From positions 25,576 to 89,575 of the forward strand of contig JABFSG010000005.1 of NCBI GenBank assembly GCA_013140715.1: DNA of 64,000 nucleotides, written 5' to 3'. Both the position numbers and the translations under genes were made by a program. Positions 48,001 through 56,225 of this stretch are shown here, piece after piece (positions within the stretch are counted from its first letter, which is position 1; each line of letters begins with the position of its first letter). Below the pieces are notes generated by a model, which was not told where the DNA came from, made no database searches, and was given only the letters and a program-made list of their open reading frames with translations. Source of the stretch: Nitrospiraceae bacterium (GTDB lineage: Bacteria; Nitrospirota; Nitrospiria; Nitrospirales; Nitrospiraceae).

Positions 48001-48282
48001 CCAGATCTGCACCGCGCCGATGCCTTGTTTGGCGAACGATTCGACGTGCTCGACGTTCGACGCAGAGCTGACGGCCTTCTCGATGGGGTAGACGACACTC
48101 TGTTCGATGTCGAGCGGTGGCGCGCCTTTATAGATGACGCCGACGAACGCGACGGGCACTTGAATCTGTGGAAAGAGGTCGACCGGTAACCGTTGCACGG
48201 AGGTGCCGCCCAAGATCAGCATGGCCAAGGACAGCATCAGGACGCCGATGCGATTGCGAAGTGCGAGAAGCGTTAACCACAT
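45091..48282 (-). CDS. RND efflux transporter permease (AcrB/HAE1-like)
   Basis: 1063 aa; FPQIQVPVAFVGVIYKGAPPLDIEQSV; GRLVDDSIVELENIQRHL; GIVVSNGVLLVDYTN. Confidence 0.95.
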   Translation of the reverse strand: MWLTLLALRNRIGVLMLSLAMLILGGTSVQRLPVDLFPQIQVPVAFVGVIYKGAPPLDIEQSVVYPIEKAVSSASNVEHVESFAKQGIGAVQIWFNWGTDINAGQMEVMQRVTQILNSLPPGILQPFIVKFDVSNIPVSLVTVSSDDLDERALYDLASNTIAPQIEQIANVAAATVEGGKIRQININLDPSLLNARSLSILDVVKSVKAANLILPSGDIKAGNLDYNVFTNNQFRTVDPIQDVIVKVNQQGSPVRVRDVGTVTDSSDIQTNIVRTDGARAVYLRVNKQPIANTVSVVDALREALPKMVGIPPSVKVGISFDQSVYIRQSISNLIEQALHGSLLAALVILIFLRNFTSTLIISVAIPLSIMVTFIVLYFSGQTLNVFTLGGLALGIGRLVDDSIVELENIQRHLNTTTRRLDAILEAAREVAMPILASTITTVVVFLPIFFVAGIARLLLIPLTITIAISLFTSFFVSRTVTPALCYRFLKPEQESRRSMPLWLTRLMDWSRERYESLDKGYEESLRWVLSHRRLFIGGILLFFIASLALTPKIGTEFLPVSDESQFRIVLRGQVGQRVEKTEQQVAEVERVLRAQIPAEELETIVSSTGVLAQGRSSLFNPNTGPHTSGISVHLVTPDKRKRSQVQIMNDVRPKVLALFPGVAMYFDPGGIIKRITSFGSQKSVDVEIYGYDFDKARGVIREVEDIMHRIPGLADIDVSREENYPEVNVVVDREKAALLGISETDVATAVLFSLNGNGQTDPIIYTDPQNGNEYYISAWLAEEHRKDLSAIENIVLTSRTGEPVLLKNVASLKLNAGPVKIDRKYFQRVIHLTANPVDRDLGAIATDLEEALAKIQLPTGFSIRLAGQIQQQRETFEGLLFATVLALILVYMVMAAQFKSLIDPFVIMFSVPMGFPGVILILFLTETTLSTTSMMGIIMMLGIVVSNGVLLVDYTNVLRRRGQELHDAAITAARTRLRPILMTSLATVVGLLPMAIGWGTGGETNAPLARAVVGGLSVSTILTLFLIPTVYVILEEWFPRHADKTPENADWIPAEQGQVPTGR

Positions 48283-48390
48283 AGTTGGTAACGGGTAAGG
48301 CGTGAGGGGTAAGGGGTAAACCGTGAAGCGCCATACGTGAAACGTAACGAGTAAGATGTCGAAGTGGGGAGTCTTTTCACGTTTTACCTT

Positions 48391-49578
48391 TTACGATTCA
48401 CGTTTAACCGGTTGAAGAGGTTGCACCTGCACGGGAGCGCCTTCATGCACGAGGTCTTTCCCGGAGACGATCACCTGCTCCGATCCGTTCAAGCCCTTGG
48501 TAATTTCCACCCGATTGTCGTCGCGGAATCCGATTTCCACCGGCACCCGCTGGGCCTTTCCTTCGCGCACAATGTAGACGTACTGGGCGTCTTCCAATCG
48601 GCTCACTGCGTCAATCGGGATCTGGATCGTGTTCCGATGGGTGCCGACTTGAATTTCTACCCGCGCGAACATGCCGCCTTTCAAGACATGATCTTTATTG
48701 GGGAGGTCCACCTCGATAGTCATCGTGCGGGTGGCTCGGTTCAGCGCCTGGACGACTCGGGTGACGGTGCCCTCGAAGACTCGATCCGGGTAGGCCTCGG
48801 CGCGTACTTCCGCTTTTTGGCCTGCCCGGATGAGCGGGACGTCTTTTTCCACGACTTCGATCAGGATGCGGACGGTTTGGATTTCATGGAGGGTCAGGAT
48901 CCCGCGCGAGGTGGTGGAGGTGCCGGCAGTAGCCCCGCTGACATAGGCGCCAAGATCGAGATTGCGCTCGGCCACGTAGCCGGCGAAAGGCGCGCGGATA
49001 TAGGAGTAGGCCAGGTTTGTTTCGGCCTGCGCCAGGGCGACCTCCATCTGCTGGACCTGGGCACGGAGCGAGTCGAGCGCCGCCACCGCTGCATCGAATG
49101 CGACTTGAGCGTTATCCAGATCCTGTTGCGAGACAAACTGGTCTTTGATCAACGCCTGCATCCGACTGAGCGTGAGGGTGGCATTGCGCAGGCTCGCGTC
49201 CTGCTGCGCGACTCTCGCTCTGGCTGCAGCCAGGTTTGCCTTGGCTTGGTTGACGGCATGCTGATAATCCGTGTGATCGATCTCGATCAGAAGCTGGTTG
49301 GCTTTCACCAGGTCTCCTTTATCGACGTAGAGCTTGGCAATGTAGCCGTTCACCCGTGAGAACAGATTAACCGTCTGGTTGGGGGTGATATCGGCGGTAT
49401 AGGGGAGTCGAATGTCCAGGTCTTGTTTCAGCGGCGTGACGGTGGCGACGGTGATAGTCCTGGCCTTGCGGTTGTCGCTCTTGGCTCCGGTGCTGAGGCG
49501 AAACACAACGAGAGCCATGATGGCAAAGAATACGATGACGCCGAGCGTGACAATCGGATGCTGTTTCAGGGGGTTCAT
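48391..49578 (-). CDS. RND efflux periplasmic adaptor subunit
   Basis: FSRVNGYIAKLYVDKGDLVKANQLLIEID; AYSYIRAPFAGYVAERNLDLG. Confidence 0.93.
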   Translation of the reverse strand: MNPLKQHPIVTLGVIVFFAIMALVVFRLSTGAKSDNRKARTITVATVTPLKQDLDIRLPYTADITPNQTVNLFSRVNGYIAKLYVDKGDLVKANQLLIEIDHTDYQHAVNQAKANLAAARARVAQQDASLRNATLTLSRMQALIKDQFVSQQDLDNAQVAFDAAVAALDSLRAQVQQMEVALAQAETNLAYSYIRAPFAGYVAERNLDLGAYVSGATAGTSTTSRGILTLHEIQTVRILIEVVEKDVPLIRAGQKAEVRAEAYPDRVFEGTVTRVVQALNRATRTMTIEVDLPNKDHVLKGGMFARVEIQVGTHRNTIQIPIDAVSRLEDAQYVYIVREGKAQRVPVEIGFRDDNRVEITKGLNGSEQVIVSGKDLVHEGAPVQVQPLQPVKRES

Positions 49579-50240
49579 GGCGTAGCCCTCCCCGACGTCC
49601 TCCGGATGGCCGGCACCTTGCTCAGTCCGGTGAGAAAGAGATCGACGTAGGTAGCTACCGTATCCTCATGAGATTGATGCATGGGGATGTTGAAGATCTC
49701 ATGAAGCAGACGATGGTGGACCACCACGCCGATGAATGCACGGGCTGCCAGGAGAGGATCGGCAGGTTTAAATGCGCCCTCTTCAATCCTTATGCGAATG
49801 TACGAAGCGAGGTGGTCATAGAACACTTTGAGATGTTTGCCGAAGAACATCTCTGACAGTTCGTGTCCTTCCAGTGCACTGAACAAAAGGAGTCGTAAGA
49901 ACGTCGAATCGACATCGGGGCGAATGCGGTAGCGTGCAATCATCGTAAACACGCGATGGTCGTCTCGTGCCTTGACCGCAGCCTCCATCGGTTCCAGCAG
50001 CTCGTTGAGACTCGCTTTTTCGGCCAGGATTGCGGCGTAGAGCCTCCGTTTCGTCGGAAAGTGCTTGAAGACCAGGGCCTCGCTCACACCAGCCGCTTTG
50101 GCGATTTCTTTGGTGGTGGTGCCGTTGAACCCTTTTGCGGCGAAGAGTGTAGCGGCGGCCGCAATGAGGCTGGCCTGACGATCCTGTCCGGACGCCCGTC
50201 GGCCGTTCTCTTTTACGGGTTGTGCGACTCGCTTTTTCAT
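49575..50240 (-). CDS. TetR/AcrR-family regulator
   Basis: AAATLFAAKGFNGTTTKEIAKAAGVSEALVFKHFPTKRRLYAAIL. Confidence 0.93.
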   Translation of the reverse strand: MKKRVAQPVKENGRRASGQDRQASLIAAAATLFAAKGFNGTTTKEIAKAAGVSEALVFKHFPTKRRLYAAILAEKASLNELLEPMEAAVKARDDHRVFTMIARYRIRPDVDSTFLRLLLFSALEGHELSEMFFGKHLKVFYDHLASYIRIRIEEGAFKPADPLLAARAFIGVVVHHRLLHEIFNIPMHQSHEDTVATYVDLFLTGLSKVPAIRRTSGRATP

Positions 50241-50242
50241 AG

Positions 50243-50260
50243 TAAGTAAGCGCTCACTCA
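50243..50260. promoter_or_regulatory. Candidate TetR operator TAAGTAAGCGCTCACTCA
   Basis: AGCGCT-centred near-palindrome directly upstream of the likely TetR start. Confidence 0.6.
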
Positions 50261-50387
50261 CCATCACCCTAGCATGAGGCATTTCCAGGGGCAAGTATTG
50301 GGGTCGTATTCACGGTCTTAGGGGAGGGGAATGTATAGGCACGCAGAGGGGAGCGATACAGACGAAGTACGTATCGATACAGCGGTC

Positions 50388-50570
50388 TAGGAGCCTATCC
50401 GACATGGCCTTCGTGACGAGGCAGGAGGTGTGGTTAGCTGAGCGGCGCAAGGCTTGAACAAGCCGGAGGCGTATTCGCTGGAATACGTTGAGGATTTTTT
50501 CAGGCCGAAAACGACGCAGGTGGTTGCGCATCCGTTGCCGCAGTAGAACGTCATGTCGGACAGGCTCCTA
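50388..50570. repeat. Family D MITE-like palindromic element (inverse of 9784-9966)
   Basis: TAGGAGCCTATCCGACAT ... ATGTCGGACAGGCTCCTA; central GAGGCGTATTCGCTGGAATACGTTGAGG. Confidence 0.92.
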
Positions 50571-50741
50571 GCCCGCATTATTCATGAGTGCTTCTGCTGC
50601 GACGCGCCTTTGGCGGGCAGGCTCGCCGCTCGTCCCCTCGACGTACTGTTCAAGTACGCCTCGGGGCCTCGCGGCTCCGTATGCCCGTCTCGCACGCGAC
50701 TGCGCGATTTCGCGACGAACCGTCATGAATAATGCGGGCTA
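50569..50741. repeat. Family E MITE-like palindromic element
   Basis: TAGCCCGCATTATTCATGA ... TCATGAATAATGCGGGCTA; central CGACGTACTGTTCAAGTACGCCTCGGGG. Confidence 0.92.
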
Positions 50742-51212
50742 GGGCAGGGATGTAAGATGGGACCCTTGTGGACTCGAATGGTCGACGAGGGTAAACAAGG
50801 GAGGCCCACCTCCGAGCGTGGAGCGATTCATATGTTCCCAGATGAAATGGCGCAGCCTGGTCAGTTCTCGTGCCGTGACGCGAAGGAATTCGATTCCGTA
50901 TTCCTTCTCCTCGGCCCAGACCACTCGAACCTCTGAGATAAGAACCGGCCGGGATGTCTCAGAGATCGTCAGGTAGAGAGCCCAGGTACTGCCGATGGAC
51001 AATGTCTCGGTACAGCAGATTTTGCAGCCGGTTTCGGATAGGTTGGGGGCCATCCCATTGCCAAGTTGAAATCTATCTGTTGCTGAAAAGCGGGCCACGA
51101 CCTCAACCGAAGCTCGCTGAGCTCCTCTGAGGTCAGTGCCCTGGATTTTAGAGTCGTTGGCCGCTTGTTTACCTACCCGTCGTCGTTCCATTATTGTGTA
51201 CTCCCATGACAA
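50739..51212 (-). CDS. PilZ-domain protein
   Basis: RASVEVVARFSATDR...APNLSETGCKICCTETLSIGSTWALYLTI. Confidence 0.8.
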   Translation of the reverse strand: MSWEYTIMERRRVGKQAANDSKIQGTDLRGAQRASVEVVARFSATDRFQLGNGMAPNLSETGCKICCTETLSIGSTWALYLTISETSRPVLISEVRVVWAEEKEYGIEFLRVTARELTRLRHFIWEHMNRSTLGGGPPLFTLVDHSSPQGSHLTSLP

Positions 51213-51220
51213 TGGCCAAT

Positions 51221-51604
51221 CTAATCGGAAGATGTCAGGTTCGACCGCAAGAAATAGCGGAGCCGGTTTTGTTCTCGTAGGTTCATCTTCAGGATCTCAA
51301 CTCCGAACCGGTGTCCTGATGTCCAAGCCACCCTCGTCTCCATCACAAACAGCGGATCTTGTCCTGGAAGATAAAGAAAAATCATGAGCTCCATCCCCGG
51401 CCGGACCAAGGTGTTACCACGAACCCCTAATCCCGTTGAGGAAAGATCTGTGACCATGCCATCGCCCATCAGGACATCGCCGGAACCGTTTTGAGCCGAG
51501 TACATCAACCCAAATTCAACTGGCGGCCTATGGCTTTGCCTCCGATTGGGCGTTTCTAGGACAGACTGAAGCCGGTTTCCTGATGCGATCTGTGCTCGTT
51601 TCAT
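51221..51604 (-). CDS. PilZ-domain protein
   Basis: NRRQSHRPPVEFGLMYSAQ...TDLSSTGLGVRGNTLVRPGMELMIFLYL. Confidence 0.82.
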   Translation of the reverse strand: MKRAQIASGNRLQSVLETPNRRQSHRPPVEFGLMYSAQNGSGDVLMGDGMVTDLSSTGLGVRGNTLVRPGMELMIFLYLPGQDPLFVMETRVAWTSGHRFGVEILKMNLREQNRLRYFLRSNLTSSD

Positions 51605-51627
51605 GACAGCACCTCCTGGTTACGGTT

Positions 51628-52038
51628 TCAGATGCAACGGTCCTGGTCTAAGTGGGTGATGCGATTCCACAAGAAGCATTGCAGATGAGTTTTTCCCTCC
51701 GGCTTCATTGGTTCCAGTTCCAGTCCGAATTGATGTCCTGTAACCCAGGAGACCCGGCTCTGGGCAATGCACAGAGCCTCTTCCATTCCAGGAAGGTCGA
51801 CAAAGAGGGCTATCCTCAAGCCGGGTGTGACCGCTCGATTCCCGCGAATACCGATCCCGCCCGATGAAAGGTCGGTGACGATGCCGTTGCCAATCAGTAT
51901 CTGGCCATCGTCCATACTGGAATAGAGCAGCGAGAAGAGTGCCGGGGTACGGCTGTCATGGCGACGATCTGATTCACCAGGGAATCCAGTGACTGTGGTA
52001 AAGGGAGTCGCGAAGTGAACACGCATGATTTTCTCCAT
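51628..52038 (-). CDS. PilZ-domain protein
   Basis: DRRHDSRTPALFSLLYSS...TDLSSGGIGIRGNRAVTPGLRIALFVDL. Confidence 0.82.
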   Translation of the reverse strand: MEKIMRVHFATPFTTVTGFPGESDRRHDSRTPALFSLLYSSMDDGQILIGNGIVTDLSSGGIGIRGNRAVTPGLRIALFVDLPGMEEALCIAQSRVSWVTGHQFGLELEPMKPEGKTHLQCFLWNRITHLDQDRCI

Positions 52039-52054
52039 GCCCTTAGATCGGGCG

Positions 52055-52537
52055 TTAGACGATCCGGAATGCCGTTCGCCGATGGTCTAGGGTCGATAGG
52101 CTGATATTTTTAAAGATCACGTCCTGCAGTCGTTTCCGTTCATCCGATGACAGCTTAGGAAATTTAACGGAAAAGGAGTCTTTGGCGACCCAGGAGACGA
52201 GGGAATCGACGAGTCGCATGGGGGCTTGCCCATCCTCCAGATAGAGGAGAAGAGTGAGGCGGCAACCCAGTGAAATTGTGGCCGTACACAAGATTTTACA
52301 GCCGGTTTTGGAGAGGTTTTTCAGATCTCCCTCTCCTGTGACGATTCGCGCGCCTTCCGTTCCGGAATAGGCCACTCGGTACCGGATTGGAATCCGTTCG
52401 GCATAGCGTCGGTCCAAAAGAGAATGAGCCTTCTGATCGTTGGCCTTGTATTGAGGGTGGGCCGGTTTCATCGGTGTCTCCGTAACAACCTTCACCGTAT
52501 CTTCTCTGTCCCTTGCGACAGCTTGAGAGTACCGCAC
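52055..52537 (-). CDS. PilZ-domain protein
   Basis: DRRYAERIPIRYRVAYSG...LKNLSKTGCKILCTATISLGCRLTLLLYL. Confidence 0.82.
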   Translation of the reverse strand: MRYSQAVARDREDTVKVVTETPMKPAHPQYKANDQKAHSLLDRRYAERIPIRYRVAYSGTEGARIVTGEGDLKNLSKTGCKILCTATISLGCRLTLLLYLEDGQAPMRLVDSLVSWVAKDSFSVKFPKLSSDERKRLQDVIFKNISLSTLDHRRTAFRIV

Positions 52538-52754
52538 CCAAGAATTTCAACCATCCCTCAGGAGGGGGGATTTCTGTCCCACCAGAAGGGGGGGATGGCC
52601 ATGGAGATGGCCTCGCTGAATCGTTCGGCTTGTGGGAACCGCTGGAGACTCGGTATGTGACGATATTCCCTATGGCTGAATGTCAGGAGGCGCTACGCTG
52701 CTGCAACCAGTGGAATGGTTAAGGGAAAGCCGGGCTGGTGAGGGGTGGAAACTG

Positions 52755-53294
52755 TCAAAAAACGGTAGCTGAGTTGCCTTCGGTGATTTTTCGGCGGAGC
52801 TCCTGGCTCTCGAAAAAGATAATGCCGCGATCGGTTTCGGCCTCGTAACGGAGTGTCACGTCGGTTTCAAACCCAGTCCAGCTGTGAAATTTGACAGGGC
52901 CGCCTGCGATCTGTCCCGGGGTGCGGTCGAGGGAACCATAAAGAGATTGGAGATAGGCGAGAATCTGATCGTGGGTTGCCTTGCCTTGGTAGCGGACGGT
53001 GACACGCGCGAATTGGCCGTCGGAGGTCACAAATCGCATGGAGTCAACTTTCACCGGACCGAGCGAAGGAGTCCCGGTCTTCAGCTCATAGGTTTGCGAC
53101 CGACCGGCGTCCTCGACTTTTTTGAAGGTGTCGGTTTCCAAAAATGTCGCACCCCAGGGAATTCCTTCGAACCCGTTCGGATCGTTTTGCATCGGTATTG
53201 CAAAGGCCAGGGTGCCCTGCAGGATACATGAGAGGAACAGGCAGATGGGGAAGGCACGACGGATCCAAAGGGCGGTGAGGGGGCGGTGAGCCAT
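52755..53294 (-). CDS. Hypothetical exported protein (paralog of next)
   Basis: PMQNDPNGFEGIPWGATF...RVTVRYQGKATHDQILAYLQSLYGSLDRTPGQ. Confidence 0.75.
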   Translation of the reverse strand: MAHRPLTALWIRRAFPICLFLSCILQGTLAFAIPMQNDPNGFEGIPWGATFLETDTFKKVEDAGRSQTYELKTGTPSLGPVKVDSMRFVTSDGQFARVTVRYQGKATHDQILAYLQSLYGSLDRTPGQIAGGPVKFHSWTGFETDVTLRYEAETDRGIIFFESQELRRKITEGNSATVF

Positions 53295-53298
53295 TCAA

Positions 53299-53832
53299 TT
53301 ACTCGGCGGAGTCGGTAATATGATCGTTGAACCGAGGGGCCAGGGTGCGGCTGTCGATAAAAATAAATCCACGCTCCGTATTCGCGTGATAGGTCAAGCT
53401 AATCTCGGTGTCAGTCCCGCGCCAAACATACTGTTGGTTGAGCCCCCGCATCATTTGCCCTGGGACGCGTTCAAGGGAACCGAATTGGCGTTCCAGATGG
53501 GTGAGGATTTGCTTGTGCCGATCGTCGCCCTGGTAGCGGATGGTCACGCGGGCGAATTGTTCATCGACCGATAAGAAGTGAAGGCTTTCAACCGGAACCC
53601 CGGCAAACGACGGCTGGGTATCCCTCGATTGATATTCGCTCACATGTGGACCTGCTTTTGCAATTTGCAAGTCCGGTCTCGTGGCCAGGGTTGTCCCCCA
53701 AGTAAGATTCTGAAAACCGTTTGGATCGTTCACCATCGGCACAGCATGGGCTGGAAAGGGGTAATTCATACAGAACAAGAGCCCTAGCAGAGCAAGGTGC
53801 CGGCCTGGCTGATATCGCTGTCGTCTGATCAT
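53299..53832 (-). CDS. Hypothetical exported protein (paralog of previous)
   Basis: PMVNDPNGFQNLTWGTTL...RVTIRYQGDDRHKQILTHLERQFGSLERVPGQ; longer ORF rejected. Confidence 0.75.
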   Translation of the reverse strand: MIRRQRYQPGRHLALLGLLFCMNYPFPAHAVPMVNDPNGFQNLTWGTTLATRPDLQIAKAGPHVSEYQSRDTQPSFAGVPVESLHFLSVDEQFARVTIRYQGDDRHKQILTHLERQFGSLERVPGQMMRGLNQQYVWRGTDTEISLTYHANTERGFIFIDSRTLAPRFNDHITDSAE

Positions 53833-53955
53833 GCTCAGAACGCTACCATGGTCGGTTACATGCTGCAACTGTCCCAGTTTTGTTGAGAATGTCTTGAGGC
53901 ATAGCTTATAATGCGCGGGTTTTTCGGGGTCTATTCGGAGTGGAGAAACGGCACG

Positions 53956-54453
53956 ATGATTGAAAGCGATGTGTTCGTCCAAGCGTTGCAAGATATTGGG
54001 GTGGATTTCTACACGGGGGTTCCGGATTCGATCCTTGGCGGCATCATTGCCGAGTTGATGGAGCGGCGTCTCTATACCCCGGCTGTTCGGGAAGATGAGG
54101 CGGTTGCGATGGCTGCCGGGGCCTATATGTCCGGCAAGGTCCCCGCCGTGCTGATGCAGAATTCCGGACTGGGCACATCCCTCAACACCCTCATTTCGTT
54201 GAACATGATTTATTGCCAGCCCTGTATTCTCATCGTGTCTTGGCGCGGATACCAAGGCAAGGACGCGCCGGAACATCTGGTCATGGGCGAGGTGATGCCG
54301 CAGTTTCTCGACACGATGAAGATCCCCCATCGGACTCTGTCGGAAAAAACGGCGATTGAGGATCTGAAATGGCTGGCGGAGACCTTTATGAAGCAACGTA
54401 TTCCAGTTGCGCTCCTGATTACGAAGGGTGTTGTGAAGGGATTGCACCCATGA
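53956..54453 (+). CDS. Phosphonopyruvate/sulfopyruvate decarboxylase-type protein, N-terminal (alpha) subunit
   Basis: ALQDIGVDFYTGVPDSILGGII...VREDEAVAMAAGAYMSGKVPAVLMQNSGLGTSLNTLISL. Confidence 0.88.
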   Translation: MIESDVFVQALQDIGVDFYTGVPDSILGGIIAELMERRLYTPAVREDEAVAMAAGAYMSGKVPAVLMQNSGLGTSLNTLISLNMIYCQPCILIVSWRGYQGKDAPEHLVMGEVMPQFLDTMKIPHRTLSEKTAIEDLKWLAETFMKQRIPVALLITKGVVKGLHP

Positions 54454-55028
54454 GGCCAGAGCAAGGAACGATGCAGAGCCGAGCGATGGCGATGGCGGCC
54501 TTGTTGGAGCTCCTCACTGATCAGCCGGTGATTATTTGCAACGGGTTTCCCTCGCGTGAAGCCTACAAAATTGCCGACCGTCCGACCCATTTCTATATGA
54601 TCGGATCCATGGGAAATGCGCCGGCCATCGCGCTTGGTGTTGCGGTTGCCAAGCCGAATAAGCAGGTGGTCGTGTTCGATGGGGACGGCAATGTGTTGAT
54701 GGGTATGGGAACCTTGGCGACGGTCGGCGCCTTGAGGCCGAAAAATTTTATTCACGTGGTCTTCGACAATGAAGTCTACGGCACGACGGGAAACCAACCG
54801 ACAATTTCCAACGTGGTTCCGCTTGAAAAGGTGGCGAAGGCGGCCGGGTATGTGAATGTCGAGCGGGTGCGGGAACGGGAAGACCTCGTCTACGAGTTCA
54901 AGGACATGCTAAAGAAAGACGGGCCGAGCATGTTGCTGGTGAAAGTCAACGAGATGGTAGAGGATGTCGGGCGGGTGATGCTCGATCCGCCGGATATTAC
55001 CAAGCGGTTCATGAAAGCGATACAATAA
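54450..55028 (+). CDS. Phosphonopyruvate/sulfopyruvate decarboxylase-type protein, TPP-binding (beta) subunit
   Basis: FYMIGSMGNAPAIALGVAVAKPNKQVVVFDGDGNVLMGMGTLATVGALRPKNFIHVVFDNEVYGTTGNQPT; ATGA overlap. Confidence 0.88.
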   Translation: MRPEQGTMQSRAMAMAALLELLTDQPVIICNGFPSREAYKIADRPTHFYMIGSMGNAPAIALGVAVAKPNKQVVVFDGDGNVLMGMGTLATVGALRPKNFIHVVFDNEVYGTTGNQPTISNVVPLEKVAKAAGYVNVERVREREDLVYEFKDMLKKDGPSMLLVKVNEMVEDVGRVMLDPPDITKRFMKAIQ

Positions 55029-55115
55029 GCGATCGAGCCGCTCCCTTGCTCGCGCAACGCGCGGCTTGGGAAAGCCCTCGTTGGACGCGCGCAGTCGGAG
55101 CGGTCTCGATCACTT
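55025..55115. repeat. Family B hairpin element
   Basis: GATCGAG.CCGCTCC ... GGAGCGG.CTCGATC; core CAACGCGCGGCTTGGGAAAGCCCTCGTTG. Confidence 0.9.
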
Positions 55116-55142
55116 ATTTGGGGTGAGGGGAAGAGCGACGAA

Positions 55143-56225
55143 ATGATCTTATTGAATCCAGGGCCGGTGAATGTCTCGGAGCGGGTGCGGCAGGCGCTGT
55201 TGCGTCCGGACGTCTGCCATCGGGAATCGGAGTTTACGGAACTGTTGCACGGGATTCAGGCGAAGCTACTGAAACTCTTTGTGCCGGGGGCGGAAGCGGA
55301 TTATGCAGCGGTGGTCCTGACCGGATCGGGCACTGCGGCGGTCGAGTCGGCCGTCATGTCGGCGCTCCCGCACGGCAAACGGATGTTGGTACTCAACAAC
55401 GGTGTGTATGGCGAGCGTATTTCTCAGATGGTCGGCCTCTATCGCCTGGGGGTGTCCGAACTCAAATACGATTGGACGACAAGACCGGATCCTGAACGGT
55501 TGCGGTTGGCGTTGCGACAACATCCTGAAGCCCACGCGGTCGGCATGGTCTATCATGAGACGACCACCGGACTCATCAATCCAGTCAAGGAGATTGCGGA
55601 CGTCGTCGACAGCCAGAATCGGGTATTTATCCTGGACGCGGTCAGTGCGTTAGCGGGGGAGCCGCTGGATATCGCCGGGTCTCACATCTATATGGTGGCC
55701 GGTACAGCCGGAAAATGCATCCAGGGATTTCCGGGTGTGTCCTTCGTGCTCGTCCGCAAGGGGTTTCTGGAGCGGATGCGGGCCTACCCCAGACGCTCGA
55801 TCTATTTGCATCTCACTCAATATGTGGATGACCAGGGCCGTGGAACGATTCCCTTCACGCCGGCTGTGCAGGTCTACTATGCGTTCGACGAAGCGTTGAA
55901 CGAACTCATGGAGGAGGGGATAGCCAAGCGGATTCAGCGCTATAAGAAATCGGCGACTCTCATTCGAGACCGCATGGCGAAACTCGGTGTGAAGCCGCTT
56001 CTGACTCCCGAAAGATATTCCAACACGATTACGTCCTATCATCTTCCAGAGGGTATCGTCTATCGGTCGTTGCACGATCGATTAAAAGAAGCGGGCTATG
56101 TGATCTATGCGGGGCAAGGTCAACTCGAAAGCAAGATTTTCCGTGTGGCGAATATGGGCGCCCTCACCGAGGCGCAGTTGGCCGGATTTCTCGATGCATT
56201 CGAAGGGATTTGCGGCGCGGCATGA
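55143..56225 (+). CDS. Class V aminotransferase, 2-aminoethylphosphonate:pyruvate (PhnW)-like
   Basis: LLNPGPVNVSERVRQALLRPDVCHRESEF; VYHETTTGLINPVKEIADV; AGTAGKCIQGFPGVSFVLVRK. Confidence 0.85.
   Translation: MILLNPGPVNVSERVRQALLRPDVCHRESEFTELLHGIQAKLLKLFVPGAEADYAAVVLTGSGTAAVESAVMSALPHGKRMLVLNNGVYGERISQMVGLYRLGVSELKYDWTTRPDPERLRLALRQHPEAHAVGMVYHETTTGLINPVKEIADVVDSQNRVFILDAVSALAGEPLDIAGSHIYMVAGTAGKCIQGFPGVSFVLVRKGFLERMRAYPRRSIYLHLTQYVDDQGRGTIPFTPAVQVYYAFDEALNELMEEGIAKRIQRYKKSATLIRDRMAKLGVKPLLTPERYSNTITSYHLPEGIVYRSLHDRLKEAGYVIYAGQGQLESKIFRVANMGALTEAQLAGFLDAFEGICGAA

Noticed and set aside
53833-54447. 5' extension of the 382-aa minus ORF
   Set aside because: Antisense to the decarboxylase alpha gene; real start with signal peptide at about 53832.
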